From the NCBI RefSeq assembly GCF_900129465.1, contig NZ_FSRA01000002.1:1984001-2048000 (forward strand): a DNA stretch of 64,000 nt, given 5' to 3'. The notes below the pieces were generated by a model, which was not told the DNA's origin, ran no database searches, and saw only the letters and a list, made by a program, of their open reading frames with translations. Position 1 is the first letter of the stretch. Each line of letters opens with the position of its first letter. Below, piece after piece: positions 16,775 through 25,760 of this stretch. The translations under genes were made by a program, and so were the position numbers. This DNA comes from Chitinophaga niabensis (GTDB taxonomy: Bacteria > Bacteroidota > Bacteroidia > Chitinophagales > Chitinophagaceae).

Positions 16775-19420
16775 ATGTCATTGGCCAGGAAAATCCTGCT
16801 GGGATTCCTATTTGTCGTTATCCCTATGCAGGTTTTGGCGTGGAATTGGCGCACAAAAATTTCTTTAAGGCTCAATAACCAACCCCTGTCTACCGCATGT
16901 GAGATCATAGAAAAGGAATATGGCATTCACTTTTCGTACAGCCGGGATGTTGTTAAGATGAACCGGCTTGTATCCCTCAGCGCAAAGGAGATGCCGCTCC
17001 GCCGTGTATTAGATCTTCTCTTTACAGAAAACGGCATTCAATATAAACGTATCGGCGATCAGCTGGTGCTTACCGTAAAGCAAAGCAATACACGCACTAT
17101 CAGTGGTTTTGTGGAAGATGCACAAACGGGAGAAAAACTGATCGGCGCTACGGTATACTTCCCCAAATTGCAGGTAGGTACTACCACCAATCAATACGGA
17201 TTTTACAGTCTTACTACAGCAAAGGATACCATGAGCTTAATGGTTACCTATGTTAGTTATTCCCCCATGAGCATTCCGCTGAAGGATGATGTGAACAAAC
17301 AGATGAACATCAAACTTTCTCCCATCAATACTTTGCAGGAAGTGGAAATAACAGATCAGCATGTTCCTCCCTTGCAGGAACAAACGCAGATGAGTAAAGT
17401 GGGGATGCCGGTTGCGCAGGTAAAAGCCATGCCGCGCATGTTGGGAGAAACAGATGTGCTGCGTACCATTCAGGCTATGCCAGGAGTGGGCGGAGGGATG
17501 GAAGGAACCAGTGGTATCCATGTGCGCGGCGGAAGTCCTGATCAGAACCTGATCCTGTTAGATGGTACACCCGTATATAATTCCACGCATCTCTTCGGTT
17601 TGTTCTCTGTATTTAATCCGGACATCATTAAGAACGTGGATCTCTACAAAGGAGCATTCCCTGCACGTTATGGCGGCAGGTTATCTTCCGTGGTGGATAT
17701 TTCCATGAAAGATGGTGACATGCATGGTTATCATGGAGAGTTTTCGCTGGGATTAATTGCTTCCCGGGTGATGATCGAAGGCCCTATCTTCAAAGGCAAA
17801 ACTTCTTTTATCATAACAGGCCGCCGTACATATGCAGACCTGCTGGCACAGGATGCGGCGATAGAAGCATTGAAGCTGGGGGATGGTGAATTCTGGGCTT
17901 ATTTTTTTGATGCCAACGTTAAGATCAATCATATCTTTTCTCCGAAAGACCGGCTCTTTTTAAGTGGCTATGGCGGCAGAGATAATATGCGGGTGAAGCG
18001 TGATAAAGGATTTGATTCATTGAATGGCGCCGCCAAACAGTATCATGAAAGAATGAACTTTGGGCTGGGATGGGGCAACCAGGCTTATTCCCTTCGCTGG
18101 AACCATATCTATAACCCCAGGTTATTTTCCAACGTTACCATAAACTATTCGCAGTTCTTATTTGATACGGATTACGAATACAAGTTTGAAGCACAGAATG
18201 CGATCATGGAGTCAGATAGTATGTACGGGCGTTACTTCTCCAAAGTGCAGAACGCAGGTGCTAAGATCGATTTTGAATTCCGCCCCAATCCTTTACACAC
18301 CCTGCGTTTTGGAGCGCAGGCCACCTGGCACATCTTTCAGCCCGGTATTACCCGCTTTACGAACGTTTCAGATTCAACACGGCTCACGGACACGGCTTAT
18401 AATAACACCACCAACAAAGGCGTGGAGCTTTCTTTGTATTGGGAAGATGATTTTAAATTAGCAGATTCCATGTACCTCAACCTGGGTACACATGCTTCTG
18501 CTTTTCTCGTTTCCGGCAGATCTTATATATCCGTACAGCCCAGGCTGGGCTTCCGTTACCTGCTGCCACGCAAGTGGGCCTTCAAGTTGTCTTATACCAG
18601 CATGACGCAATATATTCACCTGCTCACCAATAACGCCACCTTTCTGCCAACAGACCTGTGGGTAGCGGCAACTAAAAAAGTGCCTCCTATGTTCTCCAAC
18701 CAGTTCGCCCTTGGTTTAGCGAAAACATCCAACGATAATATGTTCGAAATGTCCATGGAGCTGTACGCGAAAACGATGCAGAACGTGATAGAATACCAGG
18801 AAACGGCAGACAATTTTCAATCTGCTACCAATAGCTGGGAAGACAATGTGGTGGTGGGCCGCGGCTGGAGTTATGGTTCAGAGTTCCTGTTACAGAAAAA
18901 GAAGGGGAAGTTGAAAGGATGGATCGGCTATACGCTGGCATGGTCTGAACGGGCATTTCCCAATGTGAATAATGGTGCCGTATTCCCTTATAAATATGAT
19001 CGCCGGCACGACCTGGAAGTAGTGCTCACACAACAACTGGGAAAAAGATGGGAGTTGTCCGCACAATGGGAATTTGCTACAGGGGCTCCTTTAACATTGC
19101 CTTCCGGCAGTTATGAAAGGATCACAGATCCATCGCCGCATTTGCCACCTTCTACGGTAGAACCAAGAGATGTAGATGTTATAGGGAACCGCAATATGCT
19201 GCGCATGGAAAACACACACCGGTTGGATATTGGTGCTACGCATACCAAAGAGCGGAAGGGTGTTCGTTACATCCTGAACATTAGTCTTTATAATGTATAC
19301 AACCAGAAGAACCCTTTCTTTTATTCTTATAAAAGGAATGAAGAAACACTCAAACGGGAACTGACGAAGTTTAGCATTTTGCCCATTTTGCCCAGTATTT
19401 CTTACGCCATAAAGTTTTGA
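16775..19420 (+). CDS. TonB-dependent transducer receptor with STN domain
   Basis: An 881-residue outer-membrane receptor. After a signal peptide (1-22) come an STN signalling domain (about 27-95, LSTACEIIEKEYGIHFSY), a carboxypeptidase-regulatory-like domain (about 105-185, GFVEDAQTGEKLIGATVYF), the plug (GMEGTSGIHVRGGSPDQN, about 248-265) and a beta barrel ending in LPSISYAIKF. STN receptors signal across the outer membrane to FecR. The ligand is not evident. The DUF4249 gene begins one base after its stop, so the two are coupled. Confidence 0.95.
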   Translation: MSLARKILLGFLFVVIPMQVLAWNWRTKISLRLNNQPLSTACEIIEKEYGIHFSYSRDVVKMNRLVSLSAKEMPLRRVLDLLFTENGIQYKRIGDQLVLTVKQSNTRTISGFVEDAQTGEKLIGATVYFPKLQVGTTTNQYGFYSLTTAKDTMSLMVTYVSYSPMSIPLKDDVNKQMNIKLSPINTLQEVEITDQHVPPLQEQTQMSKVGMPVAQVKAMPRMLGETDVLRTIQAMPGVGGGMEGTSGIHVRGGSPDQNLILLDGTPVYNSTHLFGLFSVFNPDIIKNVDLYKGAFPARYGGRLSSVVDISMKDGDMHGYHGEFSLGLIASRVMIEGPIFKGKTSFIITGRRTYADLLAQDAAIEALKLGDGEFWAYFFDANVKINHIFSPKDRLFLSGYGGRDNMRVKRDKGFDSLNGAAKQYHERMNFGLGWGNQAYSLRWNHIYNPRLFSNVTINYSQFLFDTDYEYKFEAQNAIMESDSMYGRYFSKVQNAGAKIDFEFRPNPLHTLRFGAQATWHIFQPGITRFTNVSDSTRLTDTAYNNTTNKGVELSLYWEDDFKLADSMYLNLGTHASAFLVSGRSYISVQPRLGFRYLLPRKWAFKLSYTSMTQYIHLLTNNATFLPTDLWVAATKKVPPMFSNQFALGLAKTSNDNMFEMSMELYAKTMQNVIEYQETADNFQSATNSWEDNVVVGRGWSYGSEFLLQKKKGKLKGWIGYTLAWSERAFPNVNNGAVFPYKYDRRHDLEVVLTQQLGKRWELSAQWEFATGAPLTLPSGSYERITDPSPHLPPSTVEPRDVDVIGNRNMLRMENTHRLDIGATHTKERKGVRYILNISLYNVYNQKNPFFYSYKRNEETLKRELTKFSILPILPSISYAIKF

Positions 19421-19421
19421 T

Positions 19422-20264
19422 ATGAAAAGATGGATGTTGTTATTGATGGTAGCTGCAACGGCTTGTGAGAAGGTAGTAGAGATGGAAGTTCCCTATGATG
19501 GGGACAGGATTGTGGTGAATTCATTTATTCAGCCGGATAGTGCTGTGTACATTCGTGTTACACGTTCACAACCGCCAGGAGGAACGGTATTCCCTGAAAT
19601 TCCGGATGCAGATATCAGCCTGATGGCGGGTAGTACAAAACTTCCTTTGCAATGGCAGGTGATCAATGGGAAAGGATATTTTGTATCGCAAACACCTGCG
19701 CCGAAAAATGTGGAATACAATATTAAAGTGAGTGCAGCCGGATTGGATACTGTTACGGCCAAAGATACATTACCAAGGCAACCATTGATCAGTCAGCCTT
19801 TTGGGCAGGCAGGCGGTAACCGGGTGAAGTTTGTATTGAAAGATCTGCCCGGATGGGATGCTTATCAATTCCGTTTATACAAAGGCGTTATGTCTGCTTC
19901 TAACCAGGTAGTGCTGAGTGAACGTTTGCTGTACCGTTTCGATCCTTCTTACAATAATAATTTTACAGACCTGATCGCGGAGAATTACCGGGAGGTGAAT
20001 TTTATTGCAGATCAACGTTTTGACGGCAACGAAATTACGGTGGTGATGCAAACGAAGAATGTGAATATAAAAGGAGAGTACCTCATCCTGGAGGTAACCG
20101 GCCTTACGCAGGATGCCTTCAAATATTACAAAACACTGGAACTCCAAACCACGAATGACGGTAACCCGCTGGTAGATCTGAACAAGGTGCATAGTAATGT
20201 AAGCAAAGGGTATGGGATATTAGCAGGGGTGAATGCAGCCCGATTGCAGCTGGAGATCAAATAA
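19422..20264 (+). CDS. DUF4249 lipoprotein
   Basis: A 280-residue predicted lipoprotein with the lipobox LMVAATAC (acylated cysteine at about 15) and the DUF4249 beta-rich fold. DUF4249 proteins usually follow STN/CarboxypepD TonB receptors in Bacteroidota and probably act with them at the cell surface. The gene is tightly linked to the receptor. Its last 21 bases, stop included, are repeated exactly 55 bases downstream (20299-20319). Confidence 0.9.
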   Translation: MKRWMLLLMVAATACEKVVEMEVPYDGDRIVVNSFIQPDSAVYIRVTRSQPPGGTVFPEIPDADISLMAGSTKLPLQWQVINGKGYFVSQTPAPKNVEYNIKVSAAGLDTVTAKDTLPRQPLISQPFGQAGGNRVKFVLKDLPGWDAYQFRLYKGVMSASNQVVLSERLLYRFDPSYNNNFTDLIAENYREVNFIADQRFDGNEITVVMQTKNVNIKGEYLILEVTGLTQDAFKYYKTLELQTTNDGNPLVDLNKVHSNVSKGYGILAGVNAARLQLEIK

Positions 20265-20319
20265 GGCTCAATTGCCTGCAGCGATAAATGAAACCCTTTT
20301 GCAGCTGGAGATCAAATAA
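20244..20319 (+). repeat. 21-base direct repeat copying the DUF4249 gene end
   Basis: TTGCAGCTGGAGATCAAATA plus a final A occurs at 20244-20264, where it encodes the last residues and stop of DUF4249, and again at 20299-20319 in noncoding DNA. The following ATAAGGCTCAA is also seen again near 20359-20370. Confidence 0.9.
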
Positions 20320-20406
20320 TCTGGTCTGTACAACTTCTTTGCTATGGGCTCAGGTTCAGATAAGGCTCAAATTCCTTAAATTTGGAAAGAGCAAAACCCG
20401 ATAACC

Positions 20407-21585
20407 ATGCAGGAAGCATACATAGTGGCAGGATTTAGGACCGCCGTAACGAAGTCAAAGAGAGGAGGTTTCCGTTTCTACAGACCGGATGATCTGGCAG
20501 TGGATGTGATCAAAGGCTTACTGGCCACCATTCCGCAACTGGATCCCGGGCGGGTGGACGACCTGATCGTAGGAAATGCTGTTCCGGAAGCGGAACAGGG
20601 CTTGCAGATCGGCAGGATGATCTCCGTACGTGCATTGGGAATAGAAGTGCCGGGCATGACGGTGAACCGCTATTGTGCATCAGGACTGGAAACCATTGCC
20701 ATTGCTACTGCCAAGATCCAAACAGGGCAGGCAGAATGTATTGTGGCAGGAGGTACGGAAAGTATGAGCCTGGTACCTACCGTAGGTTGGAAAACCGTTC
20801 CGGCTTACAGCGTAACCAGCACCACGCCCGATTATTATCTCAGTATGGGCCTTACCGCAGAAGCGGTAGCGAAAGAATTCAACGTGAGCCGGGAAGACCA
20901 GGACCAGTTTTCTTACCAATCTCACCAGCGTGCTATCAACGCCATCCAGAACGGATATTTCAAACAAGGCATATTGCCCATCAGTGTGGAAGAAGTATTT
21001 GTGAATGAGAAGGGCAAAAAACAAAGCAAAACTTATACGGTGGATACAGATGAGGGCCCTCGTGCAGACACATCGCCGGCAGCGCTTGCTAAGTTAAAAC
21101 CGGTTTTTGCCGCCGGGGGATCCGTTACAGCAGGGAACTCTTCCCAAACCAGCGATGGTGCAGCATTTGTAATAGTGATGAGTGAAAGGATGGTAAAGGA
21201 GCTGAACCTCCAACCTATTGGCCGTCTTGTTGCCTGTGCCTCTGCCGGTGTGCATCCCAGGATCATGGGGATCGGCCCTGTTGCCGCAGTGCCTAAGGCC
21301 CTGAAATTAGCAGGCAAAACATTGAACGACATAGACCTGGTAGAATTAAATGAAGCCTTTGCTTCCCAGTCCCTGGCTGTGATCCGGGAATTGGGCATGG
21401 ACCCTGAAAAGGTGAATATTAATGGAGGGGCTATTGCCCTGGGGCATCCTTTGGGATGTACCGGCGCCAAGCTCAGCATCCAGATCATGAATGATATGCA
21501 GCGTCTCAAAAAGAAATACGGGATCGTTACAGCCTGTGTGGGAGGTGGCCAGGGGATTGCGGGGGTGATTGAAAACCTTATGTAG
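20407..21585 (+). CDS. Acetyl-CoA acyltransferase / thiolase
   Basis: A 392-residue thiolase of the FadA/AtoB type, which splits 3-ketoacyl-CoA in beta-oxidation or condenses two acetyl-CoA. The nucleophile Cys90 lies in NRYCASGLE, His347 in GGAIALGHPLG, and the second Cys377 in CVGGGQG, so the active site is complete. The length is normal. It seems a single-gene unit downstream of the receptor cluster. I cannot tell degradation from synthesis; the KRGGFRFYRPDDL start region is more usual in FadA-like enzymes. Confidence 0.93.
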   Translation: MQEAYIVAGFRTAVTKSKRGGFRFYRPDDLAVDVIKGLLATIPQLDPGRVDDLIVGNAVPEAEQGLQIGRMISVRALGIEVPGMTVNRYCASGLETIAIATAKIQTGQAECIVAGGTESMSLVPTVGWKTVPAYSVTSTTPDYYLSMGLTAEAVAKEFNVSREDQDQFSYQSHQRAINAIQNGYFKQGILPISVEEVFVNEKGKKQSKTYTVDTDEGPRADTSPAALAKLKPVFAAGGSVTAGNSSQTSDGAAFVIVMSERMVKELNLQPIGRLVACASAGVHPRIMGIGPVAAVPKALKLAGKTLNDIDLVELNEAFASQSLAVIRELGMDPEKVNINGGAIALGHPLGCTGAKLSIQIMNDMQRLKKKYGIVTACVGGGQGIAGVIENLM

Positions 21586-21601
21586 ATAACAGGTGGATCA
21601 C

Positions 21602-21745
21602 AACCTCATGTGATCAGGTAGTTCCAGCCTAGTCAGGGTTTGTCAAAAAACCTTACGTAATCAGGTAGTTCCAGCCCTGACAAGGTTTGTCAAAAAACTC
21701 ATGTGATCAGGTAGTTATAAGCCTCCCAGGTATCGAAAACCTGGT
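21602..21745. repeat. 47-bp direct repeats downstream of the thiolase gene
   Basis: Two full 47-base units (21602-21648 and 21649-21695) and a diverged third (21696 to about 21745). Each begins near AACCTCATGTGATCAGGTAG or a close variant, continues GTTCCAGCC and ends TTTGTCAAAA. The third unit ends in a hairpin CCAGGT/ACCTGG (21726-21744). The unit start resembles the last codons of the thiolase gene (GAAAACCTTATGTAGATAACAGG at 21571-21592, split here by the stop), suggesting that the array grew from the gene end. Confidence 0.85.
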
Positions 21746-21781
21746 ACAATTCAGCTAGTTATCAACTTTATACCTTTAATC

Positions 21782-21816
21782 AGCCGCCGTTGTGTCACTC
21801 AATCGGCGGCTTTTTC
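21782..21816 (+). terminator. Terminator after the thiolase gene
   Basis: Arms AGCCGCCG (21782-21789) and CGGCGGCT (21804-21811), 14-base loop, followed by TTTTCTTT. Confidence 0.85.
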
Positions 21817-21867
21817 TTTGATGGGCTTCTGCTTCAGGATCAATTGAGTAAAATAGTTTATTCGTTA

Positions 21868-21889
21868 AATCATATAAAATAATATGATT
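21868..21889. promoter_or_regulatory. AT-rich inverted repeat upstream of the DUF1800 gene
   Basis: Perfect arms AATCATAT (21868-21875) and ATATGATT (21882-21889) separated by six bases, about 130 bases upstream of the DUF1800 start. It may be an operator; no regulator is identified. Confidence 0.35.
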
Positions 21890-22019
21890 GAATTAAACTT
21901 TTTGTTAATTTGCTTTCTGAAAAACCGTAGATGCCTAACTATGCCCGGAATAATTGTGTGAATCAATCAGAAAGGCAACGGCTCACAATTTAACTGATCA
22001 TCGTATAACCGTATCCCAA

Positions 22020-23663
22020 ATGGACCGTAGAGATTTCTTAACACTTGCCCCTTCCCGCAAAAGAACTACAACAGTTAGCGGATCGAGAACCGATACCGGG
22101 CTCAATGCTTATACAGGAGCATGGGGAACCGCACAGGTTGTGCATTTGCTGAAAAGGGCCATGTTCGGCGCCGCGCCACTGGATGTAAGACATTTTGAAG
22201 GCATGTCTATGGACGCAGCCGTTGATGCTTTACTGACCACCAATATCATCCCACTTACACCTCCCGTAAATAACTATAACACTGGCGGCTACACGGACCC
22301 TACCGGCGTAGCTCCGGGAGCACCATGGGTAACAGCTCCGGATGGAGATGAAGACCTTAACCGCAAACGCCACGGTTCTTACAAAGCCTGGTGGACAGGG
22401 AAGATGCTCAACCAGGAAAGGAACATCCACGAAAAGATGGTACTCTTCTGGCATAACCACTTTGCAACAGAAACAAACACCATCGCCGATGCCCGTTTTA
22501 GCTATGGTTACAATGTTGCTTTGCGCACGCATGCCCTGGGCAATTTTAAAAACCTGACGAAAGCCATTACGCTGGACCCAGGTATGCTGGTATATCTGAA
22601 CGGTTACCTCAATGAGAAAACGGCTGCGGATGAAAACTATGCACGGGAACTGCTGGAACTCTTCACCTGTGGTAAAGGACCTGATTCTTTGTACCAGGAA
22701 GAAGATGTACGCGCTGCAGCACACGTACTCACAGGTTACAAAGTAGATAAGGTGACCTGCACTTCTTACTTCGATCCTACTAAACATGATATCACCAATA
22801 AACAATTCTCCAGCTGGTTCTCCAATAAAGTGATCTCGGGTAAAACCGGTTCTGCCGGTACAACGGAACTGGACGATATGCTGGGTATTATTTTCCTGCA
22901 GCATGAAGTAGCGAAGTTCATCTGCCGCAAATTCTATCAGTTCTTCATTTATTATGAAATAGATGCGGGTGCAGAAGCGAATGTGATAGAACCACTGGCT
23001 AATATTTTCCGTGCGGGTAATTATGAAATTAAGCCATTGCTGTCTGCATTATTCAAGAGCGAGCATTTTTACGATCCTTTAAATATGAGCTGCCTCATCA
23101 AGAGCCCGGTAGATTTTACCGTAGGGCTTTGCAGGGAGTTTGGTGTGAAATTCGCGCCGGCAGCTAATTATGCACAGGCCTATCAGCAATGGGCCGCATT
23201 ACAAGGTGCAGCCAGCACGCAACAACAGAATATCGGAGATCCTCCGGGTGTTTCCGGCTGGGAAGCATATTACCTGGCACCGCAGTTCCATGAGCTGTGG
23301 ATCAATACAGATACGCTGCCTAAGCGTAATATGATGGTGGATGCTTTGATCACTACAGGCTATAATGGGCTTGCTATTGACCCCATCGTATTTGCAGACC
23401 AGATGCCTAATCCCTCAGACCCTGTTGCCCTGGTGAAAGATTCGCTGGACGTATTATACCGCATGGGTGTTTCAGACAAAACAAAGAGTTTCCTGAAGAA
23501 CAGCTTCCTGCTGTTGGGGCAGGACCAGGATTATTACTGGACGCAGGCATGGACTGCTTACAAAGCAGACCCTTCCAATACGATGAATAAGAATACTGTG
23601 CTGAAGCACCTCAATGAATTGTACAAATACATCATGAACCTGTCTGAATATCATTTAGCCTGA
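22020..23663 (+). CDS. DUF1800 domain-containing protein
   Basis: A 547-residue protein of the DUF1800 family (uncharacterised, typically paired with DUF1501). I chose ATG 22020 over the upstream GTG at 21954 because it gives MDRRDFL, the same RRDFL motif that starts the next protein. Family landmarks are VHLLKRAMFGA near residue 42, the LFWHNHF(A)TE segment near 140, and ENYARELLELFT near 205. The next gene follows 19 bases later. These pairs are often exported; the function is unknown. Confidence 0.9.
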   Translation: MDRRDFLTLAPSRKRTTTVSGSRTDTGLNAYTGAWGTAQVVHLLKRAMFGAAPLDVRHFEGMSMDAAVDALLTTNIIPLTPPVNNYNTGGYTDPTGVAPGAPWVTAPDGDEDLNRKRHGSYKAWWTGKMLNQERNIHEKMVLFWHNHFATETNTIADARFSYGYNVALRTHALGNFKNLTKAITLDPGMLVYLNGYLNEKTAADENYARELLELFTCGKGPDSLYQEEDVRAAAHVLTGYKVDKVTCTSYFDPTKHDITNKQFSSWFSNKVISGKTGSAGTTELDDMLGIIFLQHEVAKFICRKFYQFFIYYEIDAGAEANVIEPLANIFRAGNYEIKPLLSALFKSEHFYDPLNMSCLIKSPVDFTVGLCREFGVKFAPAANYAQAYQQWAALQGAASTQQQNIGDPPGVSGWEAYYLAPQFHELWINTDTLPKRNMMVDALITTGYNGLAIDPIVFADQMPNPSDPVALVKDSLDVLYRMGVSDKTKSFLKNSFLLLGQDQDYYWTQAWTAYKADPSNTMNKNTVLKHLNELYKYIMNLSEYHLA

Positions 23664-23682
23664 TCACGTTGAAAACCTATTT

Positions 23683-25263
23683 ATGAAACGTAGAGATTTC
23701 CTCAAATATACCGCTCCTGCTGCCATCCTGCCGTCGTTTATCAACGGGTTTTCCGTTCAGGCATTCGGCGCATCTCCTTTACTGTCTGCTCTGGAAGGAG
23801 CTGCTACCAATAATGATCACGTACTGGTAATGATCCAGTTAAACGGAGGTAACGATGGTTTGAACATGGTGATCCCATTGGATCAGTATGGAAAATACCA
23901 GGCTGCCCGTGCTAACATCGCTATTCCTGAAGGCAGGGTACTGAAACTGGCCGGCCAGACGAAAACCGGTATCCATCCTGCCATGACCGGGATACAGCAA
24001 ATGTATAATGATGGGCATGTAAGTATCCTGCATAGTGTGGGATATCCTTCTCCCAACTTCTCTCACTTCCGTGCTACAGATATCTGGCTGACAGGTTCTG
24101 ATGCCAATACCGTATTACCCACAGGCTGGGGCGGAAGATACCTGCAAACAGAATATCCTGATTATCCTGTTGGATATCCTAATGCAGATATGCCGGACCC
24201 GCTGGCTATCCAGATCGGTTCTGTAGTGTCTCCTGCATTCCAGGGCCCAACAGTGAACATGGGGATGGCCATTACCAGCGCCACAGATTTCTATGGCCTG
24301 CTGGACGATGAACCAGATCCGATCCCCAATACAAGGGCTGGTAAGGAATTGAAATACATCCGCCTCATACAGGAGCACAGTAATAAATTTGCGACCTCTA
24401 TCAAAGCGGCAGCAGCAAAGGTTACACAACAAGGGCCTTACCCTGCCAACAACCATCTTGCCGCACAATTGAAGATCGTTGCACGCCTGGTAGCCGGAGG
24501 TTTAAAGACCCGGCTCTACATGGTGAGCATCGGCGGTTTTGATACACACGCCAATCAAACCAATGCAGGGGATACCACTACCGGTGCCCATGCTAATTTG
24601 TTAGGCCAGATCTCTTCTGCCGTGAAAGCCTTTACAGATGACCTGAAAGGGCTGAAAAAATCTCAACGCGTAGTAGGCATGACCTTCTCTGAATTCGGCC
24701 GCCGTGTAAAATCCAATGGTAGTATGGGTACGGACCATGGTGCTTCTGCCCCCATGATCGTATTCGGAGATTACGTGAATCAACAGGTGCTGGGTAATAC
24801 ACCCACCATGCCGGATGCAGCTTCTGCAATAGATAATATTCCCATGCAGTACGATTTCCGTTCTGTATATGCTTCTATCCTGGAACAATGGTTCTGCGTA
24901 AAACCCTCAGACCTCAATCAGATCATGTTGCAGAACTACCAAAGCCTTCCGCTGGTAAATGGATTGGCTTGCGGAGTAGTGACGGGTGTGCCTGATGTAG
25001 ATGAGAATAAGACCCTGATCTCCAACTATCCCAATCCTTTCAGTACTAAAACCGTTATTTCCTACACAACTGCCGGCGGGCATACCATGGTGCAGATCTT
25101 TGATACGATGGGCCGCCTGGTCCGTAAGCTGGTGGACAGTGTACATGCGGCAGGGGATTATACCATTACTTTCAATGGGGAAGGCCTCCCGAATGGTATG
25201 TATTATGCCCGTTTCCAGAATGGAAGGGTACAACAGGTGAGGACCATGGCCAAGGTGAGATAA
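23683..25263 (+). CDS. DUF1501 protein with T9SS sorting domain
   Basis: A 526-residue exported protein. It starts MKRRDFLKYTAPAAILPSF, a twin-arginine-like leader, followed by the DUF1501 domain (sulfatase/alkaline-phosphatase-like fold) with LVMIQLNGGNDGLNMVIP near 48-65 and the SEFGRRVKSNGSMGTDHG segment near 330. Residues from about 447 form a type A T9SS C-terminal domain (NYPNPF, then GRLVRKL and GMYYARF). So it is probably secreted to the cell surface by T9SS. Its DUF1800 partner lacks such a tail. Confidence 0.92.
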   Translation: MKRRDFLKYTAPAAILPSFINGFSVQAFGASPLLSALEGAATNNDHVLVMIQLNGGNDGLNMVIPLDQYGKYQAARANIAIPEGRVLKLAGQTKTGIHPAMTGIQQMYNDGHVSILHSVGYPSPNFSHFRATDIWLTGSDANTVLPTGWGGRYLQTEYPDYPVGYPNADMPDPLAIQIGSVVSPAFQGPTVNMGMAITSATDFYGLLDDEPDPIPNTRAGKELKYIRLIQEHSNKFATSIKAAAAKVTQQGPYPANNHLAAQLKIVARLVAGGLKTRLYMVSIGGFDTHANQTNAGDTTTGAHANLLGQISSAVKAFTDDLKGLKKSQRVVGMTFSEFGRRVKSNGSMGTDHGASAPMIVFGDYVNQQVLGNTPTMPDAASAIDNIPMQYDFRSVYASILEQWFCVKPSDLNQIMLQNYQSLPLVNGLACGVVTGVPDVDENKTLISNYPNPFSTKTVISYTTAGGHTMVQIFDTMGRLVRKLVDSVHAAGDYTITFNGEGLPNGMYYARFQNGRVQQVRTMAKVR

Positions 25264-25305
25264 GGTTGTTTCCTGGGCTATTTCCCGCTATAAGACCATT
25301 GCTGC

Positions 25306-25320
25306 TGCAACAATGTTGCA
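25306..25320. promoter_or_regulatory. FUR-family 7-1-7 operator upstream of the TonB locus
   Basis: TGCAACAATGTTGCA is a perfect 7-1-7 palindrome, the architecture of Fur/Zur/PerR sites. It covers the -33 TTG (25316-25318) of the promoter of the small exported protein. The same 15 bases occur at 30104-30118 in front of the AztD-like gene, in the same locus. That Zur is the regulator is inference from the genes controlled. Confidence 0.75.
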
Positions 25321-25344
25321 ATCTGGCGTTTTTATGTATCTTTG
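25316..25344 (+). promoter_or_regulatory. Bacteroidota-type promoter of the metal-uptake TonB operon
   Basis: A TTG (25316-25318), 18-base spacer and the -7 box TATCTTTG (25337-25344) fit the Bacteroidota vegetative consensus. The -33 part is inside the palindrome, so bound repressor would block it. The box is only six bases from the ATG at 25351, which would leave a very short leader. Confidence 0.6.
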
Positions 25345-25350
25345 TCATCA

Positions 25351-25686
25351 ATGGTGAAAAAGCTGGCATATAAAATTGGAGCCATTTTCCTGCTGGGGGT
25401 GTTCTGTTTATACATTACCCCCAGGGATTTTGTGCATCAGTTTGCCGGCCACGAGGATACGATAGATGAACAATGCAGCCCCCTGCAAACGGAAGGGCTG
25501 ATGTTTTCCGTGCAACACCAGCACTGCGAATGGTTACACTGGGCTGTAGAAGCTTACCTGGAACCACACAGCGCCTGCTTACCATCTGTTTCCCATCAAT
25601 TTGAAGTACTGTTAGCGGCACTGCCAGCCAACAGTTTCACATACCCTCCTTATTACTTCTCTCTTCGCGCACCACCACAGGCTTAA
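25351..25686 (+). CDS. Small exported His/Cys-containing protein preceding the TonB receptor
   Basis: A 111-residue protein with an N-terminal membrane/signal segment (about 6-22, IGAIFLLGVFCLYI) and several potential metal ligands (HQFAGHEDTIDEQC, HQHCEWLH, PHSAC). It ends in an aromatic stretch and RAPPQA. It matches the general kind of short proteins that precede TonB receptors in Bacteroidota; I know no function for them. It is under the FUR-like operator and 74 bases ahead of the receptor gene. Confidence 0.7.
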   Translation: MVKKLAYKIGAIFLLGVFCLYITPRDFVHQFAGHEDTIDEQCSPLQTEGLMFSVQHQHCEWLHWAVEAYLEPHSACLPSVSHQFEVLLAALPANSFTYPPYYFSLRAPPQA

Positions 25687-25760
25687 CGCGGCCCCACATT
25701 TTACATCATTCTGTTTTTTACAGGTGGCTCTATACGAGCTGCCATGATCTTTTCGCATAC

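Noticed and set aside
21602..21745. CRISPR array or insertion sequence ends
   Set aside because: The 47-bp units are directly adjacent without spacers, and no transposase gene or target duplication is seen.
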